From assembly GCA_047623555.1 (NCBI GenBank), contig JBLHMP010000056.1, positions 1 to 26,964 of the forward strand: a stretch of DNA of 26,964 nt. The letters run 5' to 3'. The notes under the pieces were generated by a model, which was given only the letters and a program-made list of their open reading frames with translations, did not search any database and was not told where the DNA came from. Position numbers and translations under genes: made by a program. This DNA comes from NORP181 sp047623555. Lineage in GTDB: Bacteria > Pseudomonadota > Alphaproteobacteria > Rhodobacterales > Rhodobacteraceae. Below, piece after piece: positions 1 to 8,338 of this stretch (its first letter is position 1; each line of letters starts with the position of its first letter).

Positions 1-2
1 TC

Positions 3-125
3 GAACGGTTTGCGTTCTACGATATGGCCCGAGAGGCCTATGCGGTAATCCAAACCGGAGAGCGCCGATTTTACGGCTGTTTCATGCTCCGCAAGGGCGT
101 TATTTCTCCTGATGCAGAAGGTTAA
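3..125 (+). CDS. RbsD/FucU-family sugar mutarotase, C-terminal fragment
   Basis: Only the last 40 residues lie in the window; the gene begins upstream of base 1. The frame reads ERFAFYDMAREAYAVIQTGE followed by RRFYGCFMLRKGVI and a TAA stop. This matches the C-terminal end of the RbsD/FucU family (D-ribose pyranase / L-fucose mutarotase), where an F-Y-x-x-A-x-x-A-x-A-V-x-x-T-G-E stretch and a final YGN-x-x-L-x-KG-V are usual. Such proteins interconvert pyranose and other cyclic forms of a sugar in the cytoplasm before phosphorylation. The next gene, a ribokinase-family kinase, starts 5 bases after the stop, so the two are probably co-transcribed and translationally linked. Whether the sugar is ribose, fucose or another cannot be told from this fragment. 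Confidence 0.75.
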   Translation, partial: ERFAFYDMAREAYAVIQTGERRFYGCFMLRKGVISPDAEG

Positions 126-129
126 AAAC

Positions 130-1053
130 ATGGATCAATCCATTGTTGTTCTTGGCGTTTTCGTCGCTGACACTGCCTATCGGGCCGACCGTGCGCCGCG
201 TATGGGTGAAACCATCATGGGCAACAGCTTTGCATTGGGTCCGGGTGGCAAGGGCTCAAACCAGGCGGTGGCCGCGGCGCGGGTTGGTGGTGATGTGCAT
301 ATGATCACCCGATTGGGTCGCGATCCGTTTGCAAACATGGCGTTACAGACCTGGGCTGATGCAGGTGTGAAGCCCGCGATCACCCAACATGACGACGGCT
401 ATACCGGGGCTGCCTATATTTTTATCGAAGAGGCCACCGGCGACAATGCTATCATCATTTGCCCCGGCGTGGCAGGCGACATTTCCAGTGATGACATCGA
501 CGCAAACGCCAATCTGATCGGCGCGGCCTCGGTGTTCATGACCCAACTTGAACAACCGATGGCCGCCGCGCATTACGCGCTGAACATGGCGCGGCAGGCA
601 GGTGCGATTACCATTCTGAACCCGGCACCAGCCGCCGATCTGCCCGACGGAATGCTGGCGCTTTGCGACTATGCCACCCCAAACGAGAGCGAAGCCGAAG
701 GTCTGACGCGCATCCCGGTCGTGACAATCGAGGACGCCAAAAACGCCGCCAAAGCATTGCTGAACATGGGGGTCGGCACCGCAATTATCACGCTGGGCGA
801 AAACGGTGTGTTGTTCCACGACGGCATTACGACACGGCATGTCCCGGCCTATAACGCCGGGCCCGTTGTTGAAACCACCGGCGCTGGCGACGCGTTCAAC
901 GGCGGCTTTGCCACCGCCCTCGCCCGTGGCGATAGCCCAATTGACGCCGTACGCTTTGGCTGCGCCACCGCTGCTATATCGGTCACCCGCCCTGGCACCG
1001 CTCCTTCGATGCCCGATCTGGATGAGGTGCTTGCCCTGCTCGCCGTCAATTAA
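130..1053 (+). CDS. rbsK: Ribokinase-family PfkB carbohydrate kinase
   Basis: Predicted cytoplasmic kinase of 307 residues, a usual length for ribokinase, which phosphorylates ribose or a related sugar with ATP. The first PfkB signature is visible as GPGGKGSNQAVAAARVGG near residue 35. The second, TTGAGDAFNGGF near residue 250, carries the catalytic base Asp. Sugar-binding features near the N-terminus (an Asp followed by PRMGET) also fit. I chose ATG 130 over the in-frame ATG 112 because GAAGGT at 117-122 is well placed as a ribosome binding site for 130, and a start at 112 would overlap the preceding mutarotase gene. Pairing with an RbsD/FucU protein supports a ribose-like substrate. Other PfkB sugar kinases (deoxyribose, fructose) remain possible. 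Confidence 0.85.
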   Translation: MDQSIVVLGVFVADTAYRADRAPRMGETIMGNSFALGPGGKGSNQAVAAARVGGDVHMITRLGRDPFANMALQTWADAGVKPAITQHDDGYTGAAYIFIEEATGDNAIIICPGVAGDISSDDIDANANLIGAASVFMTQLEQPMAAAHYALNMARQAGAITILNPAPAADLPDGMLALCDYATPNESEAEGLTRIPVVTIEDAKNAAKALLNMGVGTAIITLGENGVLFHDGITTRHVPAYNAGPVVETTGAGDAFNGGFATALARGDSPIDAVRFGCATAAISVTRPGTAPSMPDLDEVLALLAVN

Positions 1054-1093
1054 CTTCAAGCATGGATATTTTATACTTGAAATAAGTTCAAAG
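1050..1093 (+). promoter_or_regulatory. Putative promoter with MarR-type operator half-sites upstream of the aromatic-CoA operon
   Basis: The 96-base gap before the monooxygenase gene holds three related half-sites: TTCAAG at 1055-1060, CTTGAA at 1076-1081 and GTTCAA at 1086-1091. The last two form the inverted repeat TTGAA-N5-TTCAA (1077-1091); the first two are also inverted with respect to each other. A possible -10 box TATACT at 1072-1077 lies 16 bases after a weak -35 box TTAACT at 1050-1055, so the repeat would cover the -10 and start site. This is the usual arrangement for repression by a MarR-family dimer, and such a gene lies in the operon at 4187. The palindrome is seen directly; promoter and regulator assignment are inferred. 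Confidence 0.5.
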
Positions 1094-1149
1094 CGCGCTA
1101 GCCTGAACATCCGACCCAACTGGGTTTTGTCATGTCGGAGGGCTGCACT

Positions 1150-3447
1150 ATGAAAATCGCATGTATCGGCGGGGGGCCAGCGGGGCTCTATTTCGCCATT
1201 TCGATGAAGCTACGTCAACCTGACGCTGACGTCACTGTGTACGAACGTAACAAGGCCGACGATACCTTTGGCTGGGGTGTGGTGCTGTCTGATGATGCGC
1301 TGGATAATCTGCGGATTAACGACGCCAAAAGCGCTGCGGTCATCGGTGAAAATTTTGCCTATTGGGACGATATTGCCGTGGTCCATGACGGCGTGCGCAC
1401 AGTATCTGGCGGTCATGGATTTGCCGGGATCGGACGCATGAAGATGTTGCTAATTCTGCAAAGCCGCGCGCAGGAACTGGGTGTAAACCTGCAATACGAA
1501 ACCATTATCGAATCCTTTGATGATCTAAAGGCCAGCCACGATCTGGTGGTCGCCTGTGATGGCATCAATTCCGCTGTGCGCGCCGAATATGCCGAGCATT
1601 TCAAGCCGAATGTTGACGTCCGAAAATGCAAATTTATCTGGCTGGGGACGCATCAAAAATTTAACGACGCGTTTACCTTTATATTTGAGAAAACCCAACA
1701 TGGCTGGATCTGGATCCATGCCTATCAATTTGATGCCGACACCGCGACGGTTATTGTCGAATGTTCGCAGGACACCTGGGACAATTTCGGTTTTGAGGAC
1801 ATGTCAAAAGAGGCCACAATCGCCAAATGCGAAGAGGTTTTCGCCGCCCATCTGGACGGCCATGCGCTCATCTCAAACGCCGATCATTTGCGTGGCTCTG
1901 CGGTCTGGATGAATTTCCCCCGGGTGCTTTGTGAAAAATGGCATCACGAGAATGTTGTGCTTTTGGGCGACGCCTCGGCCACGGCGCATTTTTCCATCGG
2001 ATCGGGGTCGCGTCTTGCCTTTGACAGCGCCATTGCTTTGGCCAATTACATCGACAGCGAACCCGATATGCAACGCGCCTTTGAACGCTATCAGGATGAA
2101 CGCCGCCTGGACGTTTTGCGCCTGCAATCAGCGGCGCGCAACTCGCTTGAATGGTTTGAGGAAGTTGAACGCTATCTTAACCTTAACCCGGTACAGTTTA
2201 ATTATTCGCTGCTGACCCGGTCGCAACGGATCAGTCATGAAAACCTGCGCCTGCGCGATGCGGATTGGTTGAAAACCGCCGAGAAATGGTTTCAGGATCA
2301 GGCGGGTGCGGACGCAGAAGCACCGGTGCGTGCGCCGATGTTCGCACCGTTTAAACTGCGCGATATGACGCTGGAAAACCGCATCGTTGTGTCGCCGATG
2401 GCGCAATACAAAGCCGTTGATGGCTGTCCGACTGACTGGCACCTGATCCACTATGGCGAGCGTGCCAAAGGTGGTGCCGCGATGGTCTATACCGAAATGA
2501 CCTGCGTGTCGCCATCCGGACGGATCACGCCCGGCTGTACGGGGCTATATACCTCTGAGCATGAGGCCGCCTGGTCGCGTTTGGTTGGATTTTGCCACGC
2601 TGAAACATCGGCAAAAATCTGCTGCCAGATCGGCCATTCCGGGCGCAAAGGCTCAACCAGGATCGGTTGGGAAGGTATGGATCAGCCACTAAAATCTGAC
2701 AATTGGCCGCTGATTTCGGCCTCGGCCATTGCGTGGTCAGACGCCAATGCCACACCCCGCGCCATGACCCGGGGTGACATGGATCAGGTACGCGATCAGT
2801 TCGTCGCAGCCACAAAAATGGCCGATCGCGCCGGGTTTGACATGGTTGAGTTTCACGCCGCACATGGCTATCTGATATCGTCGTTCATCTCGCCGGTATC
2901 CAACCACCGGGCCGATGAATATGGCGGCAATTTGGCCAACCGCATGCGTTATCCGTTGGAAGTGTTCGCGGCAATGCGCGCCGTCTGGCCCGTGGGTAAA
3001 CCGATGTCGGTGCGCATTTCTGCCAATGACTGGGTTGGTGATCACGGCATTACTCCACCCGAAGCCGTTGAAATTGCGAAACTGTTTGAACAGGCTGGCG
3101 CTGACATCATTGACGTTTCTGCCGGGCAAACCACCATTGACGCCGAACCGGTCTATGGCCGTATGTACCAAACACCGTTTTCTGACCGCATCCGCAATGA
3201 TGCCGGGATCAGGACCATGGCGGTGGGCAATATTTATGAACCAGATCATGCCAATTCAATCCTGATGGCCGGACGTGCCGATCTGGTTGCCATTGGCCGC
3301 CCGCATTTGGCCGATCCCTATTGGACGCTGCATGCCGCCTCAAATATTGGCGACCGAAACGCGATTTGGCCACGTCCCTATGACGCCGGGCGTGATCAGG
3401 AATGGCGATTGGCGGACCGGCAGGCCGAGTTGGTGGGCAAAGTATGA
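1150..3447 (+). CDS. 2-aminobenzoyl-CoA monooxygenase/reductase-like fusion (FAD monooxygenase + Old Yellow Enzyme domain)
   Basis: A 765-residue two-domain flavoenzyme. Residues 1-390 form a PHBH-type FAD monooxygenase: the dinucleotide-binding GGGPAGLYF lies near residue 7, and a GD motif at 273-274 sits in a stretch typical of salicylyl-CoA/aminobenzoyl-CoA hydroxylases (TAHFSIGSGSRLAFDSAIAL). Residues about 395-765 are an Old Yellow Enzyme-type FMN oxidoreductase with HAAHGYLISSFISP around 569 and RADEYGGNLANR after it. This fusion and size match the Azoarcus evansii enzyme (AbmA) that hydroxylates and then reduces 2-aminobenzoyl-CoA to 2-amino-5-oxocyclohex-1-ene-carbonyl-CoA. Databases often label the family 'bifunctional salicylyl-CoA 5-hydroxylase/oxidoreductase'. 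ATG 1150 is preferred over ATG 1132 because GGAGGG at 1137-1142 is its ribosome binding site and the FAD fold starts immediately. The stop overlaps the next start (ATGA). The true substrate (anthraniloyl-CoA or salicylyl-CoA) is not proven. Confidence 0.85.
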   Translation: MKIACIGGGPAGLYFAISMKLRQPDADVTVYERNKADDTFGWGVVLSDDALDNLRINDAKSAAVIGENFAYWDDIAVVHDGVRTVSGGHGFAGIGRMKMLLILQSRAQELGVNLQYETIIESFDDLKASHDLVVACDGINSAVRAEYAEHFKPNVDVRKCKFIWLGTHQKFNDAFTFIFEKTQHGWIWIHAYQFDADTATVIVECSQDTWDNFGFEDMSKEATIAKCEEVFAAHLDGHALISNADHLRGSAVWMNFPRVLCEKWHHENVVLLGDASATAHFSIGSGSRLAFDSAIALANYIDSEPDMQRAFERYQDERRLDVLRLQSAARNSLEWFEEVERYLNLNPVQFNYSLLTRSQRISHENLRLRDADWLKTAEKWFQDQAGADAEAPVRAPMFAPFKLRDMTLENRIVVSPMAQYKAVDGCPTDWHLIHYGERAKGGAAMVYTEMTCVSPSGRITPGCTGLYTSEHEAAWSRLVGFCHAETSAKICCQIGHSGRKGSTRIGWEGMDQPLKSDNWPLISASAIAWSDANATPRAMTRGDMDQVRDQFVAATKMADRAGFDMVEFHAAHGYLISSFISPVSNHRADEYGGNLANRMRYPLEVFAAMRAVWPVGKPMSVRISANDWVGDHGITPPEAVEIAKLFEQAGADIIDVSAGQTTIDAEPVYGRMYQTPFSDRIRNDAGIRTMAVGNIYEPDHANSILMAGRADLVAIGRPHLADPYWTLHAASNIGDRNAIWPRPYDAGRDQEWRLADRQAELVGKV

Positions 3448-4187
3448 ACCTGTCCGGCAAACATGTGGTGATCACCGGCGGCGGCAGCGGAGTTGGCGCC
3501 GAAACCGCACGCCAATTTGCCAAAGCCGGGGCCAAAGTCACGATCATGGGACGCAGCAAAGCCCCGTTGTTGGAGCAAAACCTGCCCTATCAAATCTGCG
3601 ACGTCACAGACGCCGCAAGCGTGGCCAAAGCGTTCGCCAAAGCCCGCGGCGACAACGGCCCAATCGCGATCGCCATCGCCAATGCCGGGGCCGCGGATAG
3701 CAAGCCGTTTGCCAAAATGACCAGTGCTGATTTGACCGCTTCGCTTTATGTTAACCTAACCGGTGTATTTCACACATGGCAGACCGCCCTGCCTGATATG
3801 ATCGACACCGGGGCTGGTCGGCTGATCGCCATTGCGTCGACTGCGGGCCTTAAGGGGTATCCCTATGTGTCGGCCTATTGCGCCGCCAAACACGGCGTTG
3901 TCGGGTTAACCCGCGCCCTTGCCGTTGAACTTGGCCGAACCGGGATCACCGTGAATGCAATCTGCCCCGGGTTTGTTGAAACACCGCTGCTAGAACGTTC
4001 AATCACCAACATTATCGACAAAACTGGCATGTCCCGTGACAAGGCCGAGGCGTCGCTGAAACGTGGCAATCCACAAAACCGATTCATCCAAAGCGACGAA
4101 GTTGCCGGCACCGCCCTTTGGCTGTGCTCAGATGCGGCAAAGTCGGTTAACGGCCACGCCCTTACCCTATCGGGAGGTGAAATTTGA
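3444..4187 (+). CDS. Short-chain dehydrogenase/reductase (SDR), probably a 3-hydroxyacyl-CoA-type dehydrogenase
   Basis: A classical SDR of 247 residues. The NAD(P)-binding motif TGGGSGVG lies at residues 11-18, and NAG follows in the expected place. The catalytic residues are Ser132, Tyr145 and Lys149 (YCAAK). PG near residue 170 and a hydrophobic C-terminus with LTLSGG complete the fold. It likely oxidises or reduces a hydroxyl/oxo group on an alicyclic CoA ester made by the preceding fusion enzyme, analogous to the 3-hydroxyacyl-CoA dehydrogenase step of beta-oxidation. That substrate is inferred from context. The start at 3444 overlaps the upstream stop by 4 bases and lies just before the Rossmann motif; a longer in-frame extension from 3402 would overlap the upstream gene and adds nothing recognisable. 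Many cluster-associated SDRs are annotated only generically. Confidence 0.85.
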   Translation: MNLSGKHVVITGGGSGVGAETARQFAKAGAKVTIMGRSKAPLLEQNLPYQICDVTDAASVAKAFAKARGDNGPIAIAIANAGAADSKPFAKMTSADLTASLYVNLTGVFHTWQTALPDMIDTGAGRLIAIASTAGLKGYPYVSAYCAAKHGVVGLTRALAVELGRTGITVNAICPGFVETPLLERSITNIIDKTGMSRDKAEASLKRGNPQNRFIQSDEVAGTALWLCSDAAKSVNGHALTLSGGEI

Positions 4188-4645
4188 TGCCCGACGCCGC
4201 CGAACCCATCAGCAAGGAACGCCTACGCCTGTGGCTGCGGGTGCTAAAAACCTCGCGCATGATCGAAAGCCGATTGCGTGATAATCTACGCTCAGAATTT
4301 GGCACAACCCTACCCCGGTTCGATGTGATGGCGGCACTGTCACGGTTTCCCGACGGACTAAAGATGAGCCAACTGTCCGGCGTACTGCGCGTGTCCAACG
4401 GCAACGTCACCGGCGTGGTGGATCGACTGGCCGATGACGGCTTTGTGGTGCGCGTTGCGGTGACCGGGGATCGGCGGGCGTCACTGGTACAATTAACGCC
4501 CAAAGGCTATCAGGAATTCGCCGCGCAGGCGGGCGCGCATGAGACCTGGATCGACGATATGTTAACCGAATTTGACCTCGACGACCTTGGCGCAATTGGC
4601 GCTCGGTTTGAGGCATTGATGACATCGCTAGAAGGAAAAGACTGA
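4187..4645 (+). CDS. MarR-family transcriptional regulator
   Basis: A 152-residue winged helix-turn-helix protein, a normal size for MarR. The recognition region reads KMSQLSGVLRVSNGNVTGVV and is followed by the wing DDGFVVRVAVTGDRR, where the D-R-R signature of MarR proteins is visible. Helices on both sides would form the dimer interface and ligand pocket. MarR proteins in aromatic-CoA clusters usually repress their operon and are released by the aromatic acid or its CoA thioester. ATG 4187 shares one base with the upstream TGA and is preceded by GGGAGGTG at 4172-4179. An alternative TTG at 4184 would add one residue. Being the third gene of a + strand operon with a palindrome at its promoter suggests autoregulation. 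The inducer is not visible in the sequence. Confidence 0.88.
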   Translation: MPDAAEPISKERLRLWLRVLKTSRMIESRLRDNLRSEFGTTLPRFDVMAALSRFPDGLKMSQLSGVLRVSNGNVTGVVDRLADDGFVVRVAVTGDRRASLVQLTPKGYQEFAAQAGAHETWIDDMLTEFDLDDLGAIGARFEALMTSLEGKD

Positions 4646-5451
4646 TGGATATGAACACCGACACCAAACATTTTCTCTGCGAGATCAGCGATGGCATCGC
4701 CACCGTAGCGCTGGACCGGCCCGAGCGGAAAAACCCGCTGACCTTTGACAGCTATGCCGAATTGCGCGACTGGTTTCACGATCTAAAGTATTCCGACGAC
4801 GTTAAGGCCGTGGTTTTTGCCTCAAACGGCGGTAACTTTAGCTCTGGCGGCGATGTGCATGAAATCATTGGGCCTTTGACCCGGATGAGCATGAAGGAAT
4901 TGCTGGCGTTCACCCGCATGACCGGCGATCTGGTCAAGGCAATTATCAACTGTGGCAAGCCGGTGATCGCCGCGATTGATGGCATTTGTGTCGGTGCAGG
5001 CGCGATTATCGCCATGGCGTCCGACCTACGCATCGGCACTCCAGAGGCCAAAACCGCATTCCTGTTCACCCGCGTCGGGTTGGCCGGATGTGACATGGGC
5101 GCCTGCGCGATCCTACCCCGGATTATCGGCCAGGGCCGCGCCGCCGAGTTGCTGTATACCGGGCGATCCATGTCCGCAGACGAAGGCGAACGCTGGGGGT
5201 TCTTTAACCGTTTGGTGGCTGGCGATGAGTTGTCATCGGCAGCACGTGTTCTGGCCGCGCGCATCGCGGCGGGGCCTAATTTTGGCAATATGATGACCAA
5301 AACAATGCTGGCGCAGGAATGGTCGATGTCTATCGAACAGGCCATTGAGGCCGAAGCACAGGCCCAGGCGATTTGCATGAAAACCGCCGACTTTGAGCGG
5401 GCGTTCAACGCCTTTGTTGCCAAAGAAAAACCAGTATTCGAGGGTAACTGA
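4645..5451 (+). CDS. Enoyl-CoA hydratase/isomerase (crotonase)-family protein, atypical active site
   Basis: A 268-residue crotonase-fold protein. The first oxyanion-hole segment NFSSGGDV and the second one around GAGAIIAM (residues 117-124) are both present, so it should bind an acyl-CoA. Aligned by eye with rat mitochondrial crotonase, the positions of the two catalytic glutamates (Glu144 and Glu164) are Ile121 and Arg143 here. A conserved-looking Asp150 lies nearby in GCDMGA. It may therefore catalyse something other than simple hydration, such as hydrolytic ring opening, isomerisation or C-C cleavage of the alicyclic CoA ester. This is inference. Its gene shares one base with the marR stop and one with the next start (TGATG), so it belongs firmly to the aromatic-CoA operon. 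A second ATG at 4651 is possible as the start. Confidence 0.85.
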   Translation: MDMNTDTKHFLCEISDGIATVALDRPERKNPLTFDSYAELRDWFHDLKYSDDVKAVVFASNGGNFSSGGDVHEIIGPLTRMSMKELLAFTRMTGDLVKAIINCGKPVIAAIDGICVGAGAIIAMASDLRIGTPEAKTAFLFTRVGLAGCDMGACAILPRIIGQGRAAELLYTGRSMSADEGERWGFFNRLVAGDELSSAARVLAARIAAGPNFGNMMTKTMLAQEWSMSIEQAIEAEAQAQAICMKTADFERAFNAFVAKEKPVFEGN

Positions 5452-6614
5452 TGGCAGATACAAGTTTCCTAGGCTGGCCGTTTTTTGACGACACACACCG
5501 TGAATTGGCCGCCCGATTAGAAGATTGGGCGAGCCGTGAACTGGGCGCGATCGACCATTCTGATACCGATCAGGCCTGCCGTGATCTGGTAGCGAGTTTG
5601 GGCACGGGGGGATGGTTAACACACTCGGCTGTTGACCCCGAAAACGGTGGCAAACTGGACGTGCGCACCCTGTGCCTGATCCGCGAAACATTGGCGCGTC
5701 ACGACGGTTTGGCCGATTTCGCCTTTGCCATGCAGGGGTTGGGCACCGGCGCAATTTCCCTGTTTGGAAGTGACGCACAAAAGGCCGAATGGCTGCCGTT
5801 AACACGTTCGGGACAGGCGATTTCCGCCTTTGCCCTCACCGAACCACAATCTGGATCAGACGTCGCCAATTCCACCATGACGGCGACGCGCGACGGCGAT
5901 GACTATATCCTGAACGGCGAAAAAACCTGGATTTCCAACGGTGGTATTGCCGACGTCTATACCCTGTTTGCCCGCACCGGCGAGGCACCAGGAGCCAAAG
6001 GTCTGTCCGCCTTTATCGTCCCCGCCGGAGTGCCCGGTTTTGAGGTCGTCGAACGGTTGCATACCATCGCGCCACACCCGCTCGCCACATTGCGATTTAG
6101 CGATTGCCGCATCCCGGCATCGGCCATGATCGACGCCCCCGGCGCCGGATTCCGCATCGCCATGTCGGTACTGGACGTGTTCCGCTCAACCGTCGCCGCC
6201 GCGGCTTTGGGCTTTGCCCGCCGGGCGTTAGACGAAAGCGTCACCCGTGTCACCTCGCGTCATGTACAGGGCGCACCGCTGTCTGAATTGCAATTGGTGC
6301 AGGGCCACATTGCCGACATGGCAGTCGACGTCGACGCCAGCGCCTTGCTGATTTACCGCGCCGCCTGGACCAAAGACAGCGGCGCCCCCCGCATCACCCG
6401 CGAGGCAGCAATGGCGAAACTGTTTGCCACCGACCACGCGCAGAAAGTCATTGATACTGCGGTACAATTGCATGGCGGCGACGGGGTGAAATCCGGCGAA
6501 ACAGTTGAAAAACTATACCGTGAAATCAGGGCCTTACGGATTTACGAAGGGGCCTCGGACGTTCAAAAAATCATCATTGCACGCCAGACATTAGGCGCAT
6601 TGGGAAAGATGTAA
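5451..6614 (+). CDS. Acyl-CoA dehydrogenase
   Basis: A 387-residue flavoprotein of standard length for the acyl-CoA dehydrogenase family. The middle beta domain carries FALTEPQSGSDVANS, the family's FAD/substrate signature, and GEKTWISNGG. The C-terminal helical domain has QLHGGDGVKSG and RIYEGASDVQ, where Glu366 is in the position of the catalytic base of medium-chain dehydrogenases. It would introduce a double bond into the reduced, alicyclic or ring-opened CoA ester produced in this pathway, passing electrons to an electron-transfer flavoprotein that is not encoded here. Its start shares one base with the upstream stop, and only one base separates its stop from the CoA ligase start. The precise substrate cannot be read from sequence. 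Confidence 0.9.
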   Translation: MADTSFLGWPFFDDTHRELAARLEDWASRELGAIDHSDTDQACRDLVASLGTGGWLTHSAVDPENGGKLDVRTLCLIRETLARHDGLADFAFAMQGLGTGAISLFGSDAQKAEWLPLTRSGQAISAFALTEPQSGSDVANSTMTATRDGDDYILNGEKTWISNGGIADVYTLFARTGEAPGAKGLSAFIVPAGVPGFEVVERLHTIAPHPLATLRFSDCRIPASAMIDAPGAGFRIAMSVLDVFRSTVAAAALGFARRALDESVTRVTSRHVQGAPLSELQLVQGHIADMAVDVDASALLIYRAAWTKDSGAPRITREAAMAKLFATDHAQKVIDTAVQLHGGDGVKSGETVEKLYREIRALRIYEGASDVQKIIIARQTLGALGKM

Positions 6615-6615
6615 C

Positions 6616-8238
6616 ATGCTGGGATCAACCGCTCATACCGATACGTTTACACGGGACAATCTTCCCGATGTCGCCGACTGGCCCACGTTCAACCTCGACG
6701 AATTTAGCTATCCTGACCACCTGAATGCCGGTGTTGAGTTGACCGATGCGATGGTTGCCAAAGGTTTCGGCGATCACACGGCGCTGATCGGCAATGGCCG
6801 GATGCGCACGTATAAAGAACTTAGCGACTGGACCAACCGTATTGCACATGTGTTGGTCGAAAACCTAGGCGTGAAACCGGGCAATCGGGTTCTGATCCGA
6901 TCTGCGAACAACCCGGCGATGGTGGCCTGCTGGCTGGCCGCGACCAAAGTGGGCGCCGTGGTGGTCAATACGATGCCGATGCTGCGGGCGGGGGAATTGT
7001 CGGGCATTGTCGACAAAGCCGAAATTTCGTTCGCCCTGTGTGATACAAGGTTGATGGACGAATTAACGACCTGCGCCAAAACCAGTAAATACCTCAAAGG
7101 TGTCGTTGGCTTTGACGGCACGTCAAACCATGACGCAGAACTGGACCGGTTGGCGCTGGAAAAACCTGTGCGCTTTGAAGCGGTGAAAACCGGACGGGAC
7201 GATGTGGCGTTGCTTGGCTTTACCAGCGGCACCACCGGCCAACCCAAAGCCACTATGCATTTCCACCGCGATCTGTTGATTATTGCCGATGGTTATGCCC
7301 GCGAAGTTTTGGACGTAACGCCAGATGACGTTTTTGTAGGCTCACCACCTTTGGCCTTTACTTTTGGCCTCGGTGGGCTAGCGATTTTCCCACTGCGGTT
7401 CGGAGCAGCGGCGGCTTTGCTTGAAACGGCCTCGCCCGCCAATATGATTGAAATCATCGAAAAATACCGCGCCACTGTCTGCTTTACGGCCCCCACCGCC
7501 TATCGCACAATGCTGGCCGCGATGGATGAGGGCGCCGACCTGTCGTCTTTGCGTGCCGCCGTGTCGGCTGGGGAAACTCTGCCTGCACCGGTTTACGATG
7601 ACTGGATGGCAAAAACCGGCAAGCCGATGCTGGATGGAATTGGCGCGACAGAAATGTTGCACATTTTTGTCACCAATCGGTTCTCAGATCACCGCCCTGC
7701 TTGTACCGGTAAACCCGTCGCCGGCTATGAAGCCCGCGTTGTTGATGAGACCGGGACCGAGGTTCCCCGCGGCACTGTTGGGCGCCTGGCCGTGCGCGGA
7801 CCAACCGGATGTCGTTATCTTGGCGGCGACGAAATCCAACGCAAATACGTGGTCGATGGCTGGAACATCACCGGTGACAGTTTCACCATGGACGATGATG
7901 GGTATTTGCATTTCGCCGCCCGCAATGACGATATGATCATTTCGTCCGGCTATAACATCGCCGGTCCCGAGGTCGAGGCGGCGTTGCTGTCACATCCAGC
8001 TGTGGCCGAATGTGGCGTTGTTGCCGCTCCGGACAAAGAGCGCGGCAATATTGTCGAGGCCTATGTGGTGCTCAACGATGGGCACGCCGCTGACGGCGAC
8101 ACAGCCAAAGCTCTGCAAGATCACGTTAAATCGGTAATTGCCCCCTATAAATACCCGCGCAGCGTTGTGTACATTGATGCCCTTCCCAAGACACAAACTG
8201 GAAAGATTCAACGCTATATGTTACGAAAAGAGACCTAA
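6616..8238 (+). CDS. Benzoate/2-aminobenzoate-CoA ligase-family protein
   Basis: A 540-residue adenylate-forming enzyme (ANL superfamily). The AMP-binding P-loop-like motif TSGTTGQPKA lies at residues 203-212, and the A5 motif is in GIGATEMLHIF. GYNIAGPEVEAALLSHP marks the hinge region. The A10 lysine is Lys530 in KTQTGKIQRY. GATEMLHIF followed by TGKPVAGYE is characteristic of the benzoate-CoA ligase group, which includes 2-aminobenzoate-CoA ligase (AbmG of Azoarcus evansii), rather than of fatty acyl ligases. It would activate the imported aromatic acid with ATP and CoA, the first step before the monooxygenase/reductase. The ligase is the last catabolic enzyme before the importer genes, 143 bases upstream of the binding-protein gene. 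The choice among benzoate, anthranilate and salicylate is inferred from the neighbours. Confidence 0.88.
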   Translation: MLGSTAHTDTFTRDNLPDVADWPTFNLDEFSYPDHLNAGVELTDAMVAKGFGDHTALIGNGRMRTYKELSDWTNRIAHVLVENLGVKPGNRVLIRSANNPAMVACWLAATKVGAVVVNTMPMLRAGELSGIVDKAEISFALCDTRLMDELTTCAKTSKYLKGVVGFDGTSNHDAELDRLALEKPVRFEAVKTGRDDVALLGFTSGTTGQPKATMHFHRDLLIIADGYAREVLDVTPDDVFVGSPPLAFTFGLGGLAIFPLRFGAAAALLETASPANMIEIIEKYRATVCFTAPTAYRTMLAAMDEGADLSSLRAAVSAGETLPAPVYDDWMAKTGKPMLDGIGATEMLHIFVTNRFSDHRPACTGKPVAGYEARVVDETGTEVPRGTVGRLAVRGPTGCRYLGGDEIQRKYVVDGWNITGDSFTMDDDGYLHFAARNDDMIISSGYNIAGPEVEAALLSHPAVAECGVVAAPDKERGNIVEAYVVLNDGHAADGDTAKALQDHVKSVIAPYKYPRSVVYIDALPKTQTGKIQRYMLRKET

Positions 8239-8255
8239 AACCGACCAAAACCCTA

Positions 8256-8338
8256 TCGCACCCTTTTCAATTGCACAGCAGTTTGCTCTGGTGCGAATGC
8301 GTTAACCAAACACACACAACAGACCCTGATAAACAGGG
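8256..8338 (+). promoter_or_regulatory. Two inverted repeats between the CoA-ligase and binding-protein genes
   Basis: The 143-base gap holds TCGCACC at 8256-8262 facing GGTGCGA at 8290-8296, with a smaller hairpin (AGCA-GTT-TGCT, 8277-8287) inside the loop. A second perfect hairpin, CCCTG-ATAAA-CAGGG, lies at 8324-8338. Neither is followed by a T-run, so an intrinsic terminator is unlikely. A -10-like CATAAT at 8339-8344 directly follows the second repeat but has no good -35 box. These elements could be an internal regulated promoter, RNA-processing sites or an attenuator separating enzyme from importer expression. Confidence 0.35.

Noticed and set aside
343..1119. Long open frame (258 codons) on the minus strand opposite the ribokinase gene
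   Set aside because: Its translation shows no recognisable family features and it lies fully opposite a convincing PfkB kinase; it is a G+C-driven shadow.
1150..3447. Possibility that the two-domain flavoenzyme is an artefact of joined genes
   Set aside because: The same monooxygenase plus Old Yellow Enzyme fusion is an established single polypeptide in 2-aminobenzoyl-CoA metabolism, and the frame is continuous.
8324..8338. CCCTG-ATAAA-CAGGG hairpin as an intrinsic terminator
   Set aside because: The stem is only 5 bp and no T-run follows; an operator or RNA structure is more plausible.
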